From Parabacteroides sp. PM6-13 (GTDB lineage Bacteria > Bacteroidota > Bacteroidia > Bacteroidales > Tannerellaceae), in the NCBI RefSeq assembly GCF_029892605.1, contig NZ_JARXWF010000002.1, positions 186,001 to 250,000 of the forward strand: a stretch of 64,000 nucleotides of DNA, written 5' to 3'. Under the pieces are notes generated by a model that saw nothing but the letters and a program-made list of their open reading frames with translations, did not search any database and had not been told where the DNA came from. Shown one piece after another: positions 56,327 to 64,000 of the stretch. Each line of letters starts with the position of its first letter. Positions within the stretch are counted from its first letter, which is position 1. The position numbers and the translations under genes are program-made.

Positions 56327-56708
56327 ATCCCCGCAATCTTCACATCTTCTCCCTCCCTTTCTCCCTTCAAATCCCCTCCTACTTGAAGCCCCACATCCAT
56401 CAGTGCAATCTTTTTAATCAAACCAATCACATCCGAGAAATCCCAAAATCAGTGTATTGCTCCCTTCGGAAGCGAACGTTGTTTCAAGGTTCAGACATTT
56501 CGCTTTACGCTGCGCTAAGCGTTCTGACATTTTGTCAAAATCGCCCGACTATTTTTCCGAAAACGTAGGGGTTTTTAAAATTAGTCCCGCGAGTAACACT
56601 TTTTAACGTATCATATTGTAAAGCAAAATGGCGATTTTGCTTACACTTTGTATTTTGAGTTAGGGACGTAAAATAAGATAGGAGGCGTCTCAACATAACT
56701 CAAGCAAG
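56327..56708. other. Non-coding spacer upstream of ychF
   Basis: About 380 bp with no supportable gene. It contains a perfect 9-bp hairpin, AAGCAAAAT (56622-56630) with ATTTTGCTT (56635-56643), and a weaker GC-rich palindromic patch at about 56495-56525 (CGCTTTACGCTGCGCTAAGCG). It may hold remains of further repeat elements. Confidence 0.5.
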
Positions 56709-56740
56709 TTTGGCTCTGTGTTCGACTTTCACTATCTTTG
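56709..56740 (+). promoter_or_regulatory. Promoter of ychF
   Basis: TTTG (56709-56712), 20-nt spacer, TATCTTTG (56733-56740): both Bacteroidetes boxes match, 43 nt before the start codon. This is the clearest promoter in the window. Confidence 0.7.
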
Positions 56741-56782
56741 CACCCGCAAATAAAAGGTTATAAATTAAATACATAAAAATAG

Positions 56783-57886
56783 ATGGCATTACAATGCGGT
56801 ATTGTGGGCTTGCCCAATGTAGGTAAATCCACTCTTTTCAACTGCTTATCCAACGCGAAAGCGCAATCAGCTAACTTTCCTTTCTGTACGATCGAACCCA
56901 ACGTAGGGGTTATCACAGTGCCCGACGAGCGCCTCAACAAACTGGCGGAACTGATTCATCCACAACGGATAGTACCGACCACCGTGGAGATTGTCGATAT
57001 TGCCGGTCTGGTGAAAGGGGCCAGCAAAGGGGAAGGATTAGGGAATAAGTTCCTGGCCAATATACGGGAGACGGATGCTATTCTGCATGTGTTGCGCTGT
57101 TTCGACGATGAGAATATCACCCACGTAGACGGTCATGTGGATCCGGTGCGTGACAAAGAGATTATCGATGCCGAATTGCAGATCAAAGACCTGGAAACGA
57201 TCGATATGCGTATCTCCAAGGTGCAGAAACAGGCGCAGACCGGCGGTGACAAGCAGGCCAAATTGATCTATGATGTCTTATTGAAATTCAAAGAAGCCTT
57301 AGAGCAAGGAAAAAGCGCCCGCACGGTCACCTTCGATACGAAAGACGAGCAGAAGGCAGCCCGTGAGCTGTTCCTGTTGACCAGCAAGCCGGTGATGTAT
57401 GTCTGCAATGTGGATGAAGCCAGCGCCGTAAACGGCAACCATTACGTGGAGGCTGTGCGCGAAGCAGTCAAAGAGGAGAACGCGGAGATACTGATCGTTG
57501 CCGCCAAGATCGAGAGTGAGATTGCCGAGTTTGAAACCTACGAAGAGCGCCAGATGTTTCTGGAGGAGATCGGCTTAGAGGAATCGGGTGTGGGCCGTTT
57601 GATCAAATCTGCCTACCGCCTATTGAACTTGGAGACTTACCTCACAGCCGGAGTACAGGAAGTACGTGCCTGGACCTACTTGAAAGGCAGCAAAGCGCCG
57701 CAGTGTGCCGGCGTGATCCATACCGATTTCGAAAAAGGATTCATCCGTGCCGAGGTGATCAAATACGAGGACTTCATCAATTATGGCTCGGAAGCCGCCG
57801 TCAAAGAGGCCGGTAAAATGAGCGTGGAAGGCAAGGAGTATATCGTTCAGGATGGCGATATCATGCACTTCCGGTTTAATGTATAA
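56783..57886 (+). CDS. ychF: Redox-regulated ATPase YchF
   Basis: A 367-aa OBG-family P-loop protein, normal length. G1/Walker A is GLPNVGKST (about 8-16), G3 is [14 protein letters not shown], and the nucleotide-specificity region ([15 protein letters not shown]) lacks the canonical NKxD, as expected for YchF, which prefers ATP. A coiled-coil domain lies at about 130-170 and a TGS domain at the C-terminus ([33 protein letters not shown]). It binds ribosomes and is linked to stress responses in other bacteria. It has its own promoter and a hairpin terminator. Confidence 0.96.
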   Translation: MALQCGIVGLPNVGKSTLFNCLSNAKAQSANFPFCTIEPNVGVITVPDERLNKLAELIHPQRIVPTTVEIVDIAGLVKGASKGEGLGNKFLANIRETDAILHVLRCFDDENITHVDGHVDPVRDKEIIDAELQIKDLETIDMRISKVQKQAQTGGDKQAKLIYDVLLKFKEALEQGKSARTVTFDTKDEQKAARELFLLTSKPVMYVCNVDEASAVNGNHYVEAVREAVKEENAEILIVAAKIESEIAEFETYEERQMFLEEIGLEESGVGRLIKSAYRLLNLETYLTAGVQEVRAWTYLKGSKAPQCAGVIHTDFEKGFIRAEVIKYEDFINYGSEAAVKEAGKMSVEGKEYIVQDGDIMHFRFNV

Positions 57887-57945
57887 ATAAGAGAATAGGA
57901 GATTCCCAACCGGGATTTCAAAAATATCACTCGCTACTATTTTTT

Positions 57946-57985
57946 GTCCTGAACTGAAAAACAATTTTGTTTCTCGGTTCAGGAC
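57946..57985 (+). terminator. Hairpin terminator after ychF
   Basis: GTCCTGAACTGA (57946-57957) and TCGGTTCAGGAC (57974-57985) form a 12-bp stem with one G-U pair and a 16-nt loop, followed by AATTATTTAC. It lies 60 nt after the ychF stop. Confidence 0.65.
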
Positions 57986-58042
57986 AATTATTTACTAAAT
58001 AGGGCGTTAACTCATTATATTAACAACCTAAACAGACAAGAG

Positions 58043-58435
58043 ATGAGTATCAAATCATTAAAATCAGTATTGAAATTTTGGCAGGAGATTATTTTTATCA
58101 TTTCGATAGGATTGGGATTAACGGTATTTGCCAAAGCCGTACTACAGGGGTACAATGTAGATGGATGGGATATTTTTCTCGTTTGCTTCTTTGTCCCTTT
58201 ACTAAGCTGTCTCATCGGTCAATTCTTTTGGAAAAACAGGCGCCTGGCAAGTATCCTTTCTGCATTTTTGGGCGTTAGCTCTTTTGTCATCATCCTGATG
58301 GCTTTATATGGCATCAACACAACAAGCATTGATGTGATAATGAAACAATCTATCATCATGTTGATTGGAGGAATTGTCGGAGTGATTGCCGCGATTACGA
58401 TGAACACCTCCGGTAAATTTGTGCCGGGGATATGA
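58043..58435 (+). CDS. Small integral membrane protein of unknown function
   Basis: A 130-aa protein with four predicted helices: about 14-36 (EIIFIISIGLGLTVFAKAVL), 43-64 (DIFLVCFFVPLLSCLIGQFF), 70-93 (ASILSAFLGVSSFVIILMAL) and 100-122 (SIIMLIGGIVGVIAAITM). I recognise no motif or family. The ATG follows an A/G-rich stretch (AAGAGATG). It stands alone between ychF and the kdu genes. Confidence 0.6.
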   Translation: MSIKSLKSVLKFWQEIIFIISIGLGLTVFAKAVLQGYNVDGWDIFLVCFFVPLLSCLIGQFFWKNRRLASILSAFLGVSSFVIILMALYGINTTSIDVIMKQSIIMLIGGIVGVIAAITMNTSGKFVPGI

Positions 58436-58568
58436 CGGCACACAGTTGACACATAAGACAGTCGACTCTATTGGCGATTCTCTTCTACACATTTAAGTGA
58501 AATCGTTGTTTTATTCGTATTGATGGAAGGGGATTTCACGCGGCTTAATGTTAATTATGGACAAATGA

Positions 58569-58623
58569 CCCCCATGATTGAACAATTATTACCCCTTTGA
58601 ATGGGGGAAAATCCGTATGTTTG
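58569..58623 (+). promoter_or_regulatory. kduI promoter with overlapping inverted repeat
   Basis: TTTG (58596-58599), 16-nt spacer, TATGTTTG (58616-58623) form a likely promoter 63 nt upstream of kduI. CCCCCAT (58569-58575) and ATGGGGG (58601-58607) are perfect inverted repeats, and the right half lies between the two promoter boxes. This is a plausible operator for a uronate-responsive regulator. Confidence 0.5.
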
Positions 58624-58685
58624 CAAGAAGGTTTATTATGAAAACAAACAAAGAGACAAATTAAACATCATTAATATTAAGTGGT

Positions 58686-59528
58686 ATGAAAACAAATTAT
58701 GAATTACGTTACGCGGCACATCCCGAGGATGCCAAATCGTATGATACGAAAAGGCTGCGTAAAGACTTCCTGATTGAAAAGGTATTTGCACCGGATGAGG
58801 TAAACATGGTCTATTCGATGTATGACCGTATGGTTGTGGGCGGCGCTATGCCGAAAGCCGAGAAATTACATCTCGAAGCGATCGACCCGTTGAAACAGGC
58901 CTTTTTCCTGCATGCACGCGAAATGGGTATCTACAACGTAGGCGGCCCGGGCATCGTATATGTGGGTGATGACAAATTCGAGCTCGACTACAAAGAGGCG
59001 CTCTATCTGGGAAGCGGCGACCGCGAAGTCTATTTTGAAAGCAAAGACAGCGCCAAACCGGCTCTGTTCTATTTCAACTCACTGACGGCTCATCGCAATT
59101 ATCCGGACAAAAAGGTAACGAAGGCGGATGCTGTTGTAGCCGAACTGGGCACTTTGGAAACATCCAACCACCGCAATATCAACAAGATGCTAGTGAACCA
59201 GGTGTTGCCTACCTGTCAACTACAGATGGGTATGACCGAACTGGCTCCGGGCAGCGTATGGAACACCATGCCTCCCCATGTGCACTCACGCCGCATGGAG
59301 GCCTATTTCTATTTTGAAGTACCTGCCGATCAATCGGTTTGTCACTTTATGGGCGAGATAGACGAGACACGCCACATCTGGATGCAGAACAACCAGGCGG
59401 TATTATCACCCGAGTGGTCGATCCACTCAGCGGCAGCTACCTCCAACTACACCTTTATCTGGGGTATGGGAGGTGAGAATCTCGACTATGGCGATCAGGA
59501 CTTTTCAGCGATTACGGACATTAAATAA
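58686..59528 (+). CDS. kduI: 5-dehydro-4-deoxy-D-glucuronate isomerase
   Basis: A 280-aa cupin-fold isomerase of normal length. It converts 4-deoxy-5-ketouronate, released from unsaturated uronates by lyase and glucuronyl hydrolase action, to 3-deoxy-D-glycero-2,5-hexodiulosonate. The metal-binding motif is in MPPHVHSRRMEAYFYFE; the N-terminal YELRYAAHPEDAKSYDTKRL and C-terminal WSIHSAAATSNYTFIWGMGG are typical. It is followed after 82 nt by kduD. Confidence 0.95.
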   Translation: MKTNYELRYAAHPEDAKSYDTKRLRKDFLIEKVFAPDEVNMVYSMYDRMVVGGAMPKAEKLHLEAIDPLKQAFFLHAREMGIYNVGGPGIVYVGDDKFELDYKEALYLGSGDREVYFESKDSAKPALFYFNSLTAHRNYPDKKVTKADAVVAELGTLETSNHRNINKMLVNQVLPTCQLQMGMTELAPGSVWNTMPPHVHSRRMEAYFYFEVPADQSVCHFMGEIDETRHIWMQNNQAVLSPEWSIHSAAATSNYTFIWGMGGENLDYGDQDFSAITDIK

Positions 59529-59536
59529 TAAAATCG

Positions 59537-59601
59537 AATTATGAATTATGAATTATGAGGTGTTTCCGGCCATCATAATTCATAATTCATAATTCATAAT
59601 T
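59537..59601 (+). repeat. Two-armed AATTATG heptamer hairpin between kduI and kduD
   Basis: Three AATTATG heptamers (59537-59558) and four complementary CATAATT heptamers (59573-59601) pair across a 14-nt loop (GGTGTTTCCGGCCA). The repeat word is the same as in the hut operon 10 kb away, here on the opposite strand relative to the window. It starts 8 nt after the kduI stop. Confidence 0.8.
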
Positions 59602-59610
59602 AGAAATAAG

Positions 59611-60402
59611 ATGGCAAATTTTTCATTAGAAGGCAAAATAGCCTTGGTAACCGGTGCTTCATATGGTATCGGCTTCGCGATCGCTTCTGCATTGTCAGAA
59701 GCAGGTGCAACCATTGTTTTTAACGACATCAACCAGGATATGGTCAACAAAGGCTTGGCCGCTTACACAGAAAAAGGGATCAAAGCCCACGGTTATGTGT
59801 GCGACGTAACCAACGAAGAGGGTGTTTACGCCATGGTGGCGCAGATCGAAAAAGAGGTAGGTGTGATCGATATCTTAGTGAATAACGCAGGTATAATCAA
59901 ACGTATTCCGATGATCGAAATGTCGGCAGCCGACTTCCGTCAGGTGATCGATATCGACCTGAACGGGCCGTTTATCGTAGCCAAAGCGGTTATCCCCAGC
60001 ATGATCAAGAAGGGAGCCGGAAAGATTATCAATATCTGCTCGATGATGAGTGAATTGGGACGCGAAACCGTTTCTGCTTACGCCGCAGCCAAGGGTGGTT
60101 TGAAAATGCTTACCCGCAATATTGCTTCGGAATATGGCGAATACAACATCCAGTGTAATGGTATCGGCCCGGGTTATATCGCTACTCCGCAGACCGCTCC
60201 GCTTCGCGAAAAACAAGCCGACGGCTCACGCCATCCGTTTGACTCGTTCATTATTGCCAAGACACCAGCTGCCCGTTGGGGAAATCCGGAAGACCTGGCC
60301 GGACCGGCTGTGTTCTTAGCGTCTGAAGCATCCGACTTTGTGAATGGACATATCCTCTATGTAGACGGAGGTATTCTGGCTTATATCGGAAAGCAACCGT
60401 AA
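59611..60402 (+). CDS. kduD: 2-dehydro-3-deoxy-D-gluconate 5-dehydrogenase
   Basis: A 263-aa short-chain dehydrogenase that reduces 3-deoxy-2,5-hexodiulosonate to 2-keto-3-deoxygluconate. Cofactor motif TGASYGIG (about 14-21), NNAGI, catalytic Ser in ICSMMSELG, Tyr-x-x-x-Lys in SAYAAAKGG, and the C-terminal FVNGHILYVDGGILAYIG. Second gene of the kdu pair; the pair serves pectin or glycosaminoglycan degradation. It ends at a strong terminator. Confidence 0.94.
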   Translation: MANFSLEGKIALVTGASYGIGFAIASALSEAGATIVFNDINQDMVNKGLAAYTEKGIKAHGYVCDVTNEEGVYAMVAQIEKEVGVIDILVNNAGIIKRIPMIEMSAADFRQVIDIDLNGPFIVAKAVIPSMIKKGAGKIINICSMMSELGRETVSAYAAAKGGLKMLTRNIASEYGEYNIQCNGIGPGYIATPQTAPLREKQADGSRHPFDSFIIAKTPAARWGNPEDLAGPAVFLASEASDFVNGHILYVDGGILAYIGKQP

Positions 60403-60430
60403 GTCGCGTAGCGAATTCTTAACTTCTAAT

Positions 60431-60460
60431 AAAAAAGCTACCCCGAAGGGTAGCTTTTTT
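60431..60460. terminator. Bidirectional terminator between kduD and rubrerythrin
   Basis: AAAAAAGCTACCC (60431-60443), loop CGAA, GGGTAGCTTTTTT (60448-60460): a perfect 13-bp stem with a stable tetraloop and U-tracts in both directions, between convergent stop codons. Confidence 0.92.
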
Positions 60461-60462
60461 TA

Positions 60463-61044
60463 TTACGCATAATTCTCTTTCATCGGCTCAAAGAAAGCCT
60501 GTGGGTGTTCGCATGCCGGGCATTTCTGCGGGGCGCTCTTGCCTTCGTGCACATATCCGCAGTTGCGGCATTGCCACTTGATGGCTTCGTCCTTTTCAAA
60601 CACCTTATTCAATTCAATATTTTCCAACAGCTGACGGTAACGTATCTCGTGTTCTACCTCCACCTTGGCAATCATACGGAAAGCTATTGCGATCTGTTTG
60701 AAGCCTTCTTCTTCGGCTATCGCGGCAAATTCGGGATACAATTCGTCCCATTCTTCCAGTTCGCCTTCGGCTGCTGCCAAGAGGTTTTCTGCCGTTGTAC
60801 CGATGCGTCCTGCAGGATATGAAGCGGTAATCTCTACCATACCCCCTTCGAGGAATTTGAAAAAGCGTTTGGCGTGTTCCTTTTCCTGTTCGGCTGTTTC
60901 CATAAATACGCCTGCGATCTGCTCATATCCCTCTTTTTTTGCCACGCTGGCAAAGAAGGTGTAACGTGTTCTTGCCTGTGACTCACCGGCAAATGCTTTC
61001 AACAAGTTTTGTTCTGTACGTGTTCCTTTGATACTTTTTTCCAT
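60463..61044 (-). CDS. rbr: Rubrerythrin
   Basis: A 193-aa non-haem iron peroxidase that reduces hydrogen peroxide in anaerobes. N-terminal ferritin-like four-helix domain with Glu ligands (AFAGESQARTRYTFFA, ETAEQEKEHAKRFFKF, AKVEVEHEIRYRQLLE) and a C-terminal rubredoxin-type site (CRNCGYVHEG, CPACEHPQAFF). The ATG at 61044 gives the usual MEKSIKGT start; 61056 is an alternative. It converges on kduD. Confidence 0.95.
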   Translation of the reverse strand: MEKSIKGTRTEQNLLKAFAGESQARTRYTFFASVAKKEGYEQIAGVFMETAEQEKEHAKRFFKFLEGGMVEITASYPAGRIGTTAENLLAAAEGELEEWDELYPEFAAIAEEEGFKQIAIAFRMIAKVEVEHEIRYRQLLENIELNKVFEKDEAIKWQCRNCGYVHEGKSAPQKCPACEHPQAFFEPMKENYA

Positions 61045-61098
61045 GATTTGATTCATTTTTATGTAAGATAATGTTTTATATAAGCATAATTGTCATTT

Positions 61099-61132
61099 CA
61101 AAAGTAGGTATTTCTTGGCGAAAGAGGTCAAA
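61099..61132 (-). promoter_or_regulatory. Promoter of rubrerythrin
   Basis: On the minus strand TTTG (61129-61132) and TACTTTTG (61099-61106) are separated by 22 nt, 55 nt upstream of the start. Spacing is slightly long. Confidence 0.45.
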
Positions 61133-61244
61133 TTATATGCTAAATAGAATCTATCGACTTATAAATATTGTTTATATAGCCTCCATTCCCTACCTATATA
61201 ATAACTATTAAAGCGGCAGGAATGTTTACATCTGGTTTTATTTT

Positions 61245-61252
61245 TACCTTTG
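61245..61252 (+). promoter_or_regulatory. Promoter -7 box of the SulP transporter gene
   Basis: TACCTTTG matches TAnnTTTG, 37 nt before the GTG start; the -33 region has GTTTA rather than TTTG. Confidence 0.45.
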
Positions 61253-61288
61253 CAGTCTTGATTTGAAACAGATAAGAAAACAGTCAAA

Positions 61289-62992
61289 GTGGAAAAGAAA
61301 TTTGATTTTCAGCCCAAACTTTTCACAGCTCTTCGAAACTATTCGAAAGAAAAGTTTATGGCCGACCTCATGGCCGGTATTATCGTAGGTATCGTAGCGC
61401 TGCCTCTGGCGATTGCCTTTGGTATCGCCTCGGGTGTAAGCCCTGAAAGAGGCTTGTTTACTGCCATCATCGGTGGCTTCATTGTCTCTTTTCTCGGCGG
61501 AAGCAATGTGCAGATTGGCGGACCGACCGGTGCGTTTATCGTGATTGTGTACGGCATTATCCAGAACTTCGGCGTAGAAGGATTGGCCATTGCCACGGTG
61601 ATTGCCGGTATCATGCTGGTATTGATGGGGGTATTAAAGCTCGGAACGGTGATCAAATTCATCCCCTACCCGATCGTTGTCGGTTTCACCAGCGGTATTG
61701 CCCTGACAATTTTCGCCACGCAGATGAAAGACCTCTTCGGCCTCTCGATCGAGAAAGTGCCGGCCGATTTCCTCTCTAAATGGGTGGTTTATTTCCAACA
61801 TATCGACACCATCAACTGGTGGGCGTTGCTTATCGGGCTATTGAGTATCCTGATTATCGTCTATACGCCGCGTATCTCCCGTAAGGTACCCGGGTCGCTG
61901 GTGGCGATTATCGTCATGACGCTGATTGTTTTTGTGCTTCGCAATTACGCAGGAATAACCGTGATTGAAACGATTGGCGACCGCTTCGTCATCAACGCTG
62001 CCCTGCCGACGCCGGAAGGCTTCTCATTCAACCTGGAGACAATCAACCGTCTATTGCCCTCCGCCTTTACCATTGCCATGCTGGGAGCGATCGAATCGCT
62101 GCTCTCGGCCACCGTAGCGGATGGGGTGACCGGCGACAAACATAATTCCAACACGGAACTGATTGCCCAGGGTGCTGCCAATATCGTGGTGCCCTTGTTT
62201 GGCGGGATCCCCGTTACCGGAGCCATCGCGCGCACGATGACCAATATCAATAATGGCGGTCGCACGCCTGTGGCCGGCATTATCCACGCGGTGGTCTTGT
62301 TGTTGATCCTCTTGTTTCTCGGCCCGTTGACAAAACATATCCCCATGGCCTGCCTGGCGGGGGTACTGATCATTGTCTCCTATAATATGAGTGAGTGGCG
62401 CACCTTCCGTTCGCTGATGAAGAACCCGAAAGGCGACGTGGCGGTACTATTGGTCACCTTCTTCCTGACCGTGATATTCGACCTGACGATCGCGATCGAG
62501 ATTGGATTGTTGATTGCCATGTTTATCTTTATGACACGCGTGACGGAAACGACAAAAATCTCTGTCACCACTGACCAGATCGACCTCTCGGAAGGCAGCG
62601 AAGTGGCGGTGGAAGAGGAGACACTAGTTCTGCCGCAAGGCGTTGAAGTGTATGAGATCGACGGTCCGTTCTTCTTTGGTATAGCCAATAAGTTCGAGAG
62701 TGTGATGCAGCGTGTGGGCGACAAGCCGCAGGTGCGTATCTTCCGTATGCGTAAGGTACCCTTTATGGACTCCACGGGGCTGCATAACCTGGAGAGCTTG
62801 TTACGCCTCTCCCAAGCGGAAGAGATTCAACTGATCCTGTCAGGGGTAAACGATACGGTACGCAACCTATTGATCAAATCCGGTTTTGCCGAGAAGATAG
62901 GCAAAGAGAATATCTGCAGCAATATCAATGAGGCAGTTCTCAAAGCCGGAGAACGGGTCGTTTCAAGCGGAGACACTCACGTCGAAGCCTAA
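61289..62992 (+). CDS. SulP-family anion transporter with STAS domain
   Basis: A 567-aa inner-membrane protein. Hydrophobic part with about 12-14 segments: family signatures LMAGIIVGIVALPLAIAFGI and GGPTGAFIVIVYGII, and SLLSATVADGVTGDKHNSNT at the ion-binding site. A cytoplasmic STAS domain occupies about 450-555 (VYEIDGPFFFGIANKF, FMDSTGLHNLESLLRL). The start is GTG (61289-61291). SulP proteins carry sulfate, bicarbonate or other anions; the ion here cannot be told. Its last 30 nt overlap the convergent radical SAM gene. Confidence 0.88.
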   Translation: MEKKFDFQPKLFTALRNYSKEKFMADLMAGIIVGIVALPLAIAFGIASGVSPERGLFTAIIGGFIVSFLGGSNVQIGGPTGAFIVIVYGIIQNFGVEGLAIATVIAGIMLVLMGVLKLGTVIKFIPYPIVVGFTSGIALTIFATQMKDLFGLSIEKVPADFLSKWVVYFQHIDTINWWALLIGLLSILIIVYTPRISRKVPGSLVAIIVMTLIVFVLRNYAGITVIETIGDRFVINAALPTPEGFSFNLETINRLLPSAFTIAMLGAIESLLSATVADGVTGDKHNSNTELIAQGAANIVVPLFGGIPVTGAIARTMTNINNGGRTPVAGIIHAVVLLLILLFLGPLTKHIPMACLAGVLIIVSYNMSEWRTFRSLMKNPKGDVAVLLVTFFLTVIFDLTIAIEIGLLIAMFIFMTRVTETTKISVTTDQIDLSEGSEVAVEEETLVLPQGVEVYEIDGPFFFGIANKFESVMQRVGDKPQVRIFRMRKVPFMDSTGLHNLESLLRLSQAEEIQLILSGVNDTVRNLLIKSGFAEKIGKENICSNINEAVLKAGERVVSSGDTHVEA

Positions 62993-63742
62993 CCGGCGCG
63001 CCCGGTCGGCAATCGCTTCCAGATCCTCTTTCGAGACCTTTCTTAAGCCTTTCACAGGAGTTTCCCGGTCGATGGTGTAGATCATCACCTGCCGGGGATC
63101 GATCTGTTGCAGGGCTTCGAGCCAGCCTGCGATCTCCTCTTCAGTGGTATTATCGATGGACTCTCCGTTGTGTTCGCCCCGGATAAACATCGTTTGAATA
63201 ATCAGATTCCCACGGAAACGCTTCAGGTGTTCCAACAGCCAGGCAAAGGTAAAAGAGGGCGCATTAGGCACATCCAACTGGCGGATGCGGCTGTCGAGGA
63301 CAGAGTCGAACTTCAGAATGTTATCTTCGATCTTATTCAATGCTTCGAACACATCCGGGCGGTCGATCATCGTGGCGTTGGAGAGAACAGCGATCTTCGC
63401 CTTCCCGCAATAGGCATTGCGCAAAGCGATCGTATCGTCGATGATCGCGCCGAATTCAGGATGCACCGTCGGCTCCCCATTCCCCGCAAAGGTGATCACA
63501 TCCGGGCAAACGCCTTCTATTTGCATCTGTAATAGTTTCTTCTCCAAGGCCTCACGCACAGCTTCGCGCGTTGGCATCTTCGAACGTGTTCGGCGCTCTT
63601 CATTCAAGCCGCATTCGCAATAGATACAATTGAAGGAACATAACTTCCCATCCGCGGGCAATAGATTAACCCCGAGGGAAACACCCAGCCGACGGCTGTG
63701 TATCGGTCCAAAGACAGGACTATCAAAAAGGATCGTAGACAT
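62963..63742 (-). CDS. Radical SAM protein
   Basis: A 259-aa radical SAM enzyme. The cluster motif C-x3-C-x2-C is in KLCSFNCIYCECG, preceded by PVFGPIHSRRLGVSLGVNLL; the GGE-like loop is FAGNGEPTVHPEF. The fold looks like the compact Fe-S oxidoreductase group without an obvious second cluster domain. The substrate is unknown. The last 30 nt overlap the 3' end of the SulP gene on the other strand. It diverges from the lptB-like gene. Confidence 0.85.
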   Translation of the reverse strand: MSTILFDSPVFGPIHSRRLGVSLGVNLLPADGKLCSFNCIYCECGLNEERRTRSKMPTREAVREALEKKLLQMQIEGVCPDVITFAGNGEPTVHPEFGAIIDDTIALRNAYCGKAKIAVLSNATMIDRPDVFEALNKIEDNILKFDSVLDSRIRQLDVPNAPSFTFAWLLEHLKRFRGNLIIQTMFIRGEHNGESIDNTTEEEIAGWLEALQQIDPRQVMIYTIDRETPVKGLRKVSKEDLEAIADRARRLGFDVSVSA

Positions 63743-63853
63743 ATCGTTTAATTATGACGCTTTTACGCTACTATTTCAAACAAAGTAGCTGCTAAAGGTA
63801 CAAAACTCTGTGCAAAGTTCATTAGTTTTTTGTTTCTTTGCATCAAATCTATA

Positions 63854-64000
63854 ATGGATATGGAAAATGAACAGATGATTCTCCGCACAGAGGATCTGGT
63901 AAAGAAATATCGGACAAGAACGGTGGTAAATCATGTTTCCATTAATGTGAAACAGGGTGAGATTGTTGGTCTGCTGGGTCCCAATGGAGCCGGTAAGACG
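63854..64000 (+). CDS. lptB: ABC transporter ATP-binding protein, probably LptB (N-terminal part)
   Basis: 49 codons to the right edge, open ended. The N-terminus [20 protein letters not shown] and Walker A segment [12 protein letters not shown] match LptB, the ATPase of the lipopolysaccharide export machine. A near-consensus promoter box (TTTCTTTG, 63833-63840) is 13 nt upstream of the ATG. Other ABC ATPases cannot be excluded from so short a stretch. Confidence 0.72.
   Translation, partial: MDMENEQMILRTEDLVKKYRTRTVVNHVSINVKQGEIVGLLGPNGAGKT

Overview
The window looks like a chromosomal segment of a gut-type Bacteroidales bacterium, most likely Parabacteroides or another Tannerellaceae; the genus is inference. 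The evidence is two SusC/SusD pairs, an ECF sigma/FecR/STN-SusC signalling set, a fused SecDF, an RprX/RprY-like two-component pair, secreted proteins whose C-termini resemble type IX secretion sorting domains, and promoters of the Bacteroidetes type (TTTG about -33, TAnnTTTG about -7). All long genes are intact. I see no rRNA, tRNA, CRISPR array, prophage or complete insertion sequence.

Layout. 1-4878 (minus) is an asparagine/aspartate unit: aspartate:alanine antiporter (aspT), aspartate 4-decarboxylase (asdA), periplasmic L-asparaginase (ansB) and the start of a probable outer-membrane porin. 5067-6856 holds a small secreted protein of unknown function and a LysO-type lysine exporter split into two overlapping genes. 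6868-16729 (minus) is a polysaccharide utilisation locus: SusC, SusD, GH2 beta-galactosidase and a GH63-like lipoprotein glycosidase. 17103-18539 is aspartase (aspA). 18723-20351 is a membrane-anchored TPR protein with a C-terminal LuxR-type HTH. 20528-31000 (minus) is a second Sus-type locus that ends in an S9 prolyl-oligopeptidase-family enzyme instead of a glycosidase; it is headed by ECF sigma and FecR anti-sigma genes and probably takes up peptides or glycopeptides.

31320-36687 (plus) encodes an outer-membrane beta-barrel protein and the RprX/RprY-like pair. 36789-40989 has a large secreted metzincin protease and a tiny secreted protein that is little more than a sorting-domain-like C-terminus. 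RNase Z, a THUMP-like methyltransferase and a small lipoprotein follow. 44146-50742 (minus) is a complete histidine-to-glutamate operon in the order hutU-ftcD-hutI-fchA-hutH. Then come secDF, a POT-type transporter, a 1.2-kb non-coding block of large palindromic repeats, ychF, a small membrane protein, kduI-kduD for unsaturated-uronate catabolism, rubrerythrin, a SulP anion transporter, a radical SAM protein, and the start of an lptB-like ABC ATPase.

How it fits together: the segment is built for amino-acid and glycan/peptide scavenging. Asparagine is deamidated in the periplasm, aspartate enters in exchange for alanine and is decarboxylated (a proton-consuming cycle), aspartase makes fumarate for anaerobic respiration, and the hut operon yields glutamate.

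The most unusual signals are in non-coding DNA. Every junction of the hut operon, and the kduI-kduD junction, carries a short tandem repeat; most form hairpins whose two arms are both tandem repeats, and in the hut operon the repeats start at or inside the stop codon. A 47-bp element occurs twice, identically and in opposite orientation, 15 kb apart. Two short plus-strand transcription units have a promoter-like box and a terminator but no sizeable gene. Two large palindromic elements sit between the POT transporter and ychF.
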